From: Mycolicibacterium palauense
Lineage (GTDB): Bacteria; Actinomycetota; Actinomycetes; Mycobacteriales; Mycobacteriaceae
NCBI RefSeq assembly: GCF_002592005.1
Contig: NZ_NVQF01000037.1
Location: 1 to 56,597, forward strand
Direction of reading: 5' to 3'
DNA: 56,597 nucleotides
The stretch's first letter is position 1; every line of letters begins with the position of its first letter. Below are positions 54,189 to 56,597 of the stretch, piece after piece. The position numbers and the translations under genes were made by a program. A model generated the notes under the pieces. That model saw nothing but the letters and a program-made list of their open reading frames with translations, did no database searches and was not told the origin of the DNA.

Positions 54189-55112
54189 CTAGGGCGCGGC
54201 CGCGGTGATCCGGTGCTCGACCTCACCGATGTCGTCGAGCACCAGCCGCAGCGTGTCGCCGGGGCTCAGCCACTGTCCGGTCTCCATGCCCGAGCCGCCG
54301 GCCAGGGTGCCCAACCCGAACAGTTCGCCCGCCAGCAGCTGCTCGTCGCGGGAGGCGTGCGCGAGCACCTCGCCGACCGACCAGCGCAGCCCGGCGCTGT
54401 CGACGGTGCCGACGGTGCGCCCGTTGATCCGCACCGACCCGGTCAGGCTGTCCATTCGGGGCAGGATCTCGTCGGCGGTGACCGCGGTGGCCGACATCGA
54501 GCTGAGAAAGTGCTTCGACTTCTGGGGGCCCAGGCCGGAGGCCATCTCGTCGCGCTGGACGTCGCGCGCGCTGAAATCGTTGAGCAGGACGAACGCGGCC
54601 ACGGCGGCCTCCGCCTCGGCGGGCGAGGCGTTGAGCAGCGGGGCACCCAGGACGAAGGCGACCTCGAGCTCGAAATCCAGGCCGCGGGTGTAGCCCGGGA
54701 ACGCGACGGGAGTGCCGGACGGGACGATCGTCATCGCGTTGGACATGTAGTAGATGGGCTGCCGGTAGAACAGCTTGGCCGGCCGGAAGGCCGGGAAGCT
54801 GCGGCCCGTGAGCCTCTCGAACGCCGCGGTCGCGCGGAAACTGGCGGGATAGAAGCGGCGCAGCATGCCGCGGGCCGCGGCGATGTTGTGCTGCTCGCTG
54901 AGCAGGAAATCGCGGAACGACAGCGGTGAGAAGGGCAGCAGCGCCCCGGAGTGCCCGCTCCGGTGCTCGTGGCGGTCCGCGGTCGCCAGCTCCCACTCCG
55001 CGGTGAACGGGGAAGGCCCCCACGGTGGGACGCCCGGCAGCGGGCGCCAGGCGTCCCCGTCGAGGTACTGGGTCTCTAGCGCGGCGGTGCCGCGCACGCG
55101 GCGAAGTCTCAT
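54189..55112 (-). CDS. Fumarylacetoacetate hydrolase family protein
   Basis: This 307-residue metal-dependent hydrolase has the FAH motifs DFELEVAFVLG (the metal Glu/Asp), LLNDFSARDVQRDEM, GPQKSKHFLSS and GVTxGTG-like LFGLGTLAGGSG. The N-terminal ~100 residues (HEHRSGHSGALLPFSPLSFRDFLLSEQHNI) resemble the FAH N-domain, so the enzyme is of the long type. ATG 55112 lies four bases after the ptsH stop. It probably opens a diketo or ring-cleavage acid; the link to a fructose PTS is odd and may be only positional. Confidence 0.88.
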   Translation of the reverse strand: MRLRRVRGTAALETQYLDGDAWRPLPGVPPWGPSPFTAEWELATADRHEHRSGHSGALLPFSPLSFRDFLLSEQHNIAAARGMLRRFYPASFRATAAFERLTGRSFPAFRPAKLFYRQPIYYMSNAMTIVPSGTPVAFPGYTRGLDFELEVAFVLGAPLLNASPAEAEAAVAAFVLLNDFSARDVQRDEMASGLGPQKSKHFLSSMSATAVTADEILPRMDSLTGSVRINGRTVGTVDSAGLRWSVGEVLAHASRDEQLLAGELFGLGTLAGGSGMETGQWLSPGDTLRLVLDDIGEVEHRITAAAP

Positions 55113-55116
55113 CCGC

Positions 55117-55374
55117 TCAGGCGTCGAGATCCTTCTCCACCAGCGCGACGATCTCGGCCAGGGTGGCCTCGTTCTCGGCGGCGACGGTGACCTCGGCACC
55201 CTTGCCGGCCCCCAGGGTCATGATCATCAGCGCCGACCCGGCGTCGACGGGCTCACCACCGTCCATCGACAGCGTCACCGGAACCCCGGCGTTGACGACG
55301 GCCTCGGCGATGATGGCGGCGGGGCGGGCGTGCAGTCCCACTTCGGACCCGACCACCACGGTCTTGGTGTGCAT
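55117..55374 (-). CDS. ptsH: HPr phosphocarrier of the PTS
   Basis: This 85-residue protein accepts phosphate from enzyme I on His15 (VGLHARPAA) and passes it to EIIA. The regulatory-serine region is AGSALMIMTLGAGKG, where a serine is present but shifted relative to low-GC Gram-positives. It starts 44 bases after the fructose EIIC stop and is followed by the FAH gene at four bases, so all three lie in one operon. Confidence 0.93.
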   Translation of the reverse strand: MHTKTVVVGSEVGLHARPAAIIAEAVVNAGVPVTLSMDGGEPVDAGSALMIMTLGAGKGAEVTVAAENEATLAEIVALVEKDLDA

Positions 55375-55418
55375 TTCTCACTTGCTCCCTTCGGTGTGAC
55401 GGCGTGCGCCGGTTCTTC

Positions 55419-56597
55419 TCATGCGGTGGCCAGGGCGGGTTCTTCCGCCGCGGCCGGTTTGGCGCCGATGAACTGCTTGGCGGCCAGGACTGTCATCGCT
55501 CCGGCGATGGTGCCGGCGAGGATCGCGAGCACGAAGCCCAGCTTGTGGTCGATGGCGAAGAGCACGAAGATGCCGCCGTGCGGGGCCCGTGAGGTCGCAC
55601 CGAACGCCATGCTCAGCGCGCCGGTGACCGCGCCGCCCACCATCATCGACGGGATCACCCGCAGCGGGTCGGCCGCGGCGAACGGGATGGCGCCCTCGGT
55701 GATGAAGGAGGCGCCCAACAACCATGCGGGGCGGCCGTTCTCGCGTTCCGGTTCGCTGAAGAGCCGGGGCCGAACCACCGTGGCCAGGGCCATCGCCAGC
55801 GGCGGCACCATGCCCGCGGCCATCACCGCGGCCATGATCTGGAACGACGCCATGGTGCCCGCGGCCAGCCCGGCGGTGGCGAAGGCGTAGGCGGCCTTGT
55901 TGACCGGCCCGCCGAGGTCGAAGCACATCATCAGTCCCAGGATGACGCCCAGGGCCACCGCGGAGGCTCCCGACATGCCGTTGAGCCAGTCGGTCAGGCT
56001 GGTGTTCACCCAGGCCAGCGGCCGGCCGACGAAGAAGAACATGATCAGACCGACGACCAGGGTGGCGAACAACGGCACGATCACCACCGGCATCAGGCCG
56101 CGGAACCATTGCGGCACTTTGATGTTGCTGATCCACAGGGCGGCGAAACCGGCGATGAGACCGCCGACGATACCGCCGATGAATCCGCCGCCGACGAACA
56201 TGGCCACCGCGCCGGCGGTGAAGCCCGGCGCGATGCCGGGCCGGTCGGCGATGGCGAAGGCGATGTAGCCGGCCAGCGCGGGGACCAGGAAACCGAACGC
56301 CAGACCACCCAGGGAGAACAGCACCGCACCCAGGTACTGGGTGAACCCGCCCGGGGGCAGGTCGGTCAGGGAGTTGTTCAACGCGATGATGTTGCCCAGC
56401 GAGCTCGTCTCCCCGTCGGGGGTGTTCCCGATCTCGTAGCCGGCGAACAGGAATCCCAGGGCGATGAGCAGACCACCCGCGGCGACGAACGGGATCATGT
56501 AGCTCACGCCGGTGAGCAGGATCTGACGGGTCCGGGTGCCCCAGCCGACGCCGCCGGAGGACCCGCCGGCCCCCGACGCCTCGGCACCGCCCCCGGC
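55419..56597 (-). CDS. fruA: Fructose PTS EIIBC, EIIC part (runs off window)
   Basis: 393 residues of the membrane domain are visible and the 5' part, expected to hold EIIB, is outside. GVSYMIPFVAAGGLLIALGFLFAGYEI opens EIIC; GGFIGGIVGGLIAGFAALW, FVGRPLAWVNTSLTDWLNGMSGASAVALGVILGLMMCFDLGGPVNKAAYAFA and ITEGAIPFAAADPLRVIPSMMVGGAVTGALSM are the fructose-specific EIIC blocks. The gap-free frame to the edge begins with a glycine/alanine linker (GAEASGAGG), consistent with EIIB-EIIC fusion. It transports and phosphorylates fructose. Confidence 0.92.
   Translation of the reverse strand, partial: AGGGAEASGAGGSSGGVGWGTRTRQILLTGVSYMIPFVAAGGLLIALGFLFAGYEIGNTPDGETSSLGNIIALNNSLTDLPPGGFTQYLGAVLFSLGGLAFGFLVPALAGYIAFAIADRPGIAPGFTAGAVAMFVGGGFIGGIVGGLIAGFAALWISNIKVPQWFRGLMPVVIVPLFATLVVGLIMFFFVGRPLAWVNTSLTDWLNGMSGASAVALGVILGLMMCFDLGGPVNKAAYAFATAGLAAGTMASFQIMAAVMAAGMVPPLAMALATVVRPRLFSEPERENGRPAWLLGASFITEGAIPFAAADPLRVIPSMMVGGAVTGALSMAFGATSRAPHGGIFVLFAIDHKLGFVLAILAGTIAGAMTVLAAKQFIGAKPAAAEEPALATA

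Overview
The window is high-GC actinobacterial DNA and almost certainly comes from a mycobacterium, probably a rapid grower of the Mycolicibacterium type. It carries a mycolyltransferase of the antigen 85C type, an HtdZ-like (R)-hydratase, CYP138, a DesA3-like desaturase with its reductase, a mycobacterial Dps and a haem-binding hemophore-like protein. From memory of the M. tuberculosis map, many genes match Rv0129c-Rv0143c in order: fbpC, htdZ, a fadE1 remnant, then tetR-cyp138-msrA, Rv0138-, Rv0139-, Rv0140-, Rv0141c- and Rv0142-like genes and a ClC channel. The segment is interrupted by several unrelated inserts. No rRNA, tRNA, CRISPR array, integrase or intact insertion sequence was recognised.

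Layout. 1-114 is a purine-only-like low-complexity end that looks artefactual. 0.1-3 kb holds the end of recB and all of recD. 3.1-6.6 kb holds fbpC, an LtrA-family membrane protein and an XRE regulator/membrane-protein pair. 6.6-8.8 kb is a lower-GC insert carrying one AlbA_2/ATPase-fold protein. 8.9-11 kb is a MarR-controlled ABC exporter operon with a clear operator. 11-13.9 kb holds a metallophosphoesterase that seems to start at CTG, a TrkA-type K+ regulator and a divergent K+/H+ antiporter. 14-16.5 kb is an acyl-CoA operon: family III CoA-transferase, TesB thioesterase, HtdZ.

17.5-26.3 kb is a lower-GC island abutting a truncated acyl-CoA dehydrogenase (fadE1 remnant). A PucR-type regulator is divergent from an operon of a NodB-fold hydrolase, an AMP-dependent acyl-CoA ligase, a crotonase that lacks both hydratase glutamates, a second acyl-CoA ligase and an exported PF03583 lipase whose nucleophile serine appears replaced. 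This is the best candidate for an undescribed catabolic pathway in the window: release of an acid outside the cell, CoA activation, then unusual crotonase and hydrolase chemistry.

26.3-41.2 kb holds DUF1059, an alpha/beta hydrolase, a hemophore-like protein, SDR and crotonase genes, a DUF5709 gene whose stop codon sits in a 25-bp tandem repeat, a Baeyer-Villiger monooxygenase/alcohol dehydrogenase/DUF4185 operon, glgX, and a TetR gene divergent from a ferredoxin reductase-desaturase pair. An MFS remnant follows. 41.2-56.6 kb holds an F420/PPOX protein, TetR-CYP138 with paired palindromic operators, msrA and msrB, a SnoaL-like/3beta-HSD-like pair behind a perfect match to the KstR box, a collapsed 13E12/DUF222 gene, an amine-oxidase-like flavoprotein, small stress genes, dps, aqpZ, a ClC channel, an FAH-family hydrolase, and HPr with fructose PTS EIIC running off the right edge.
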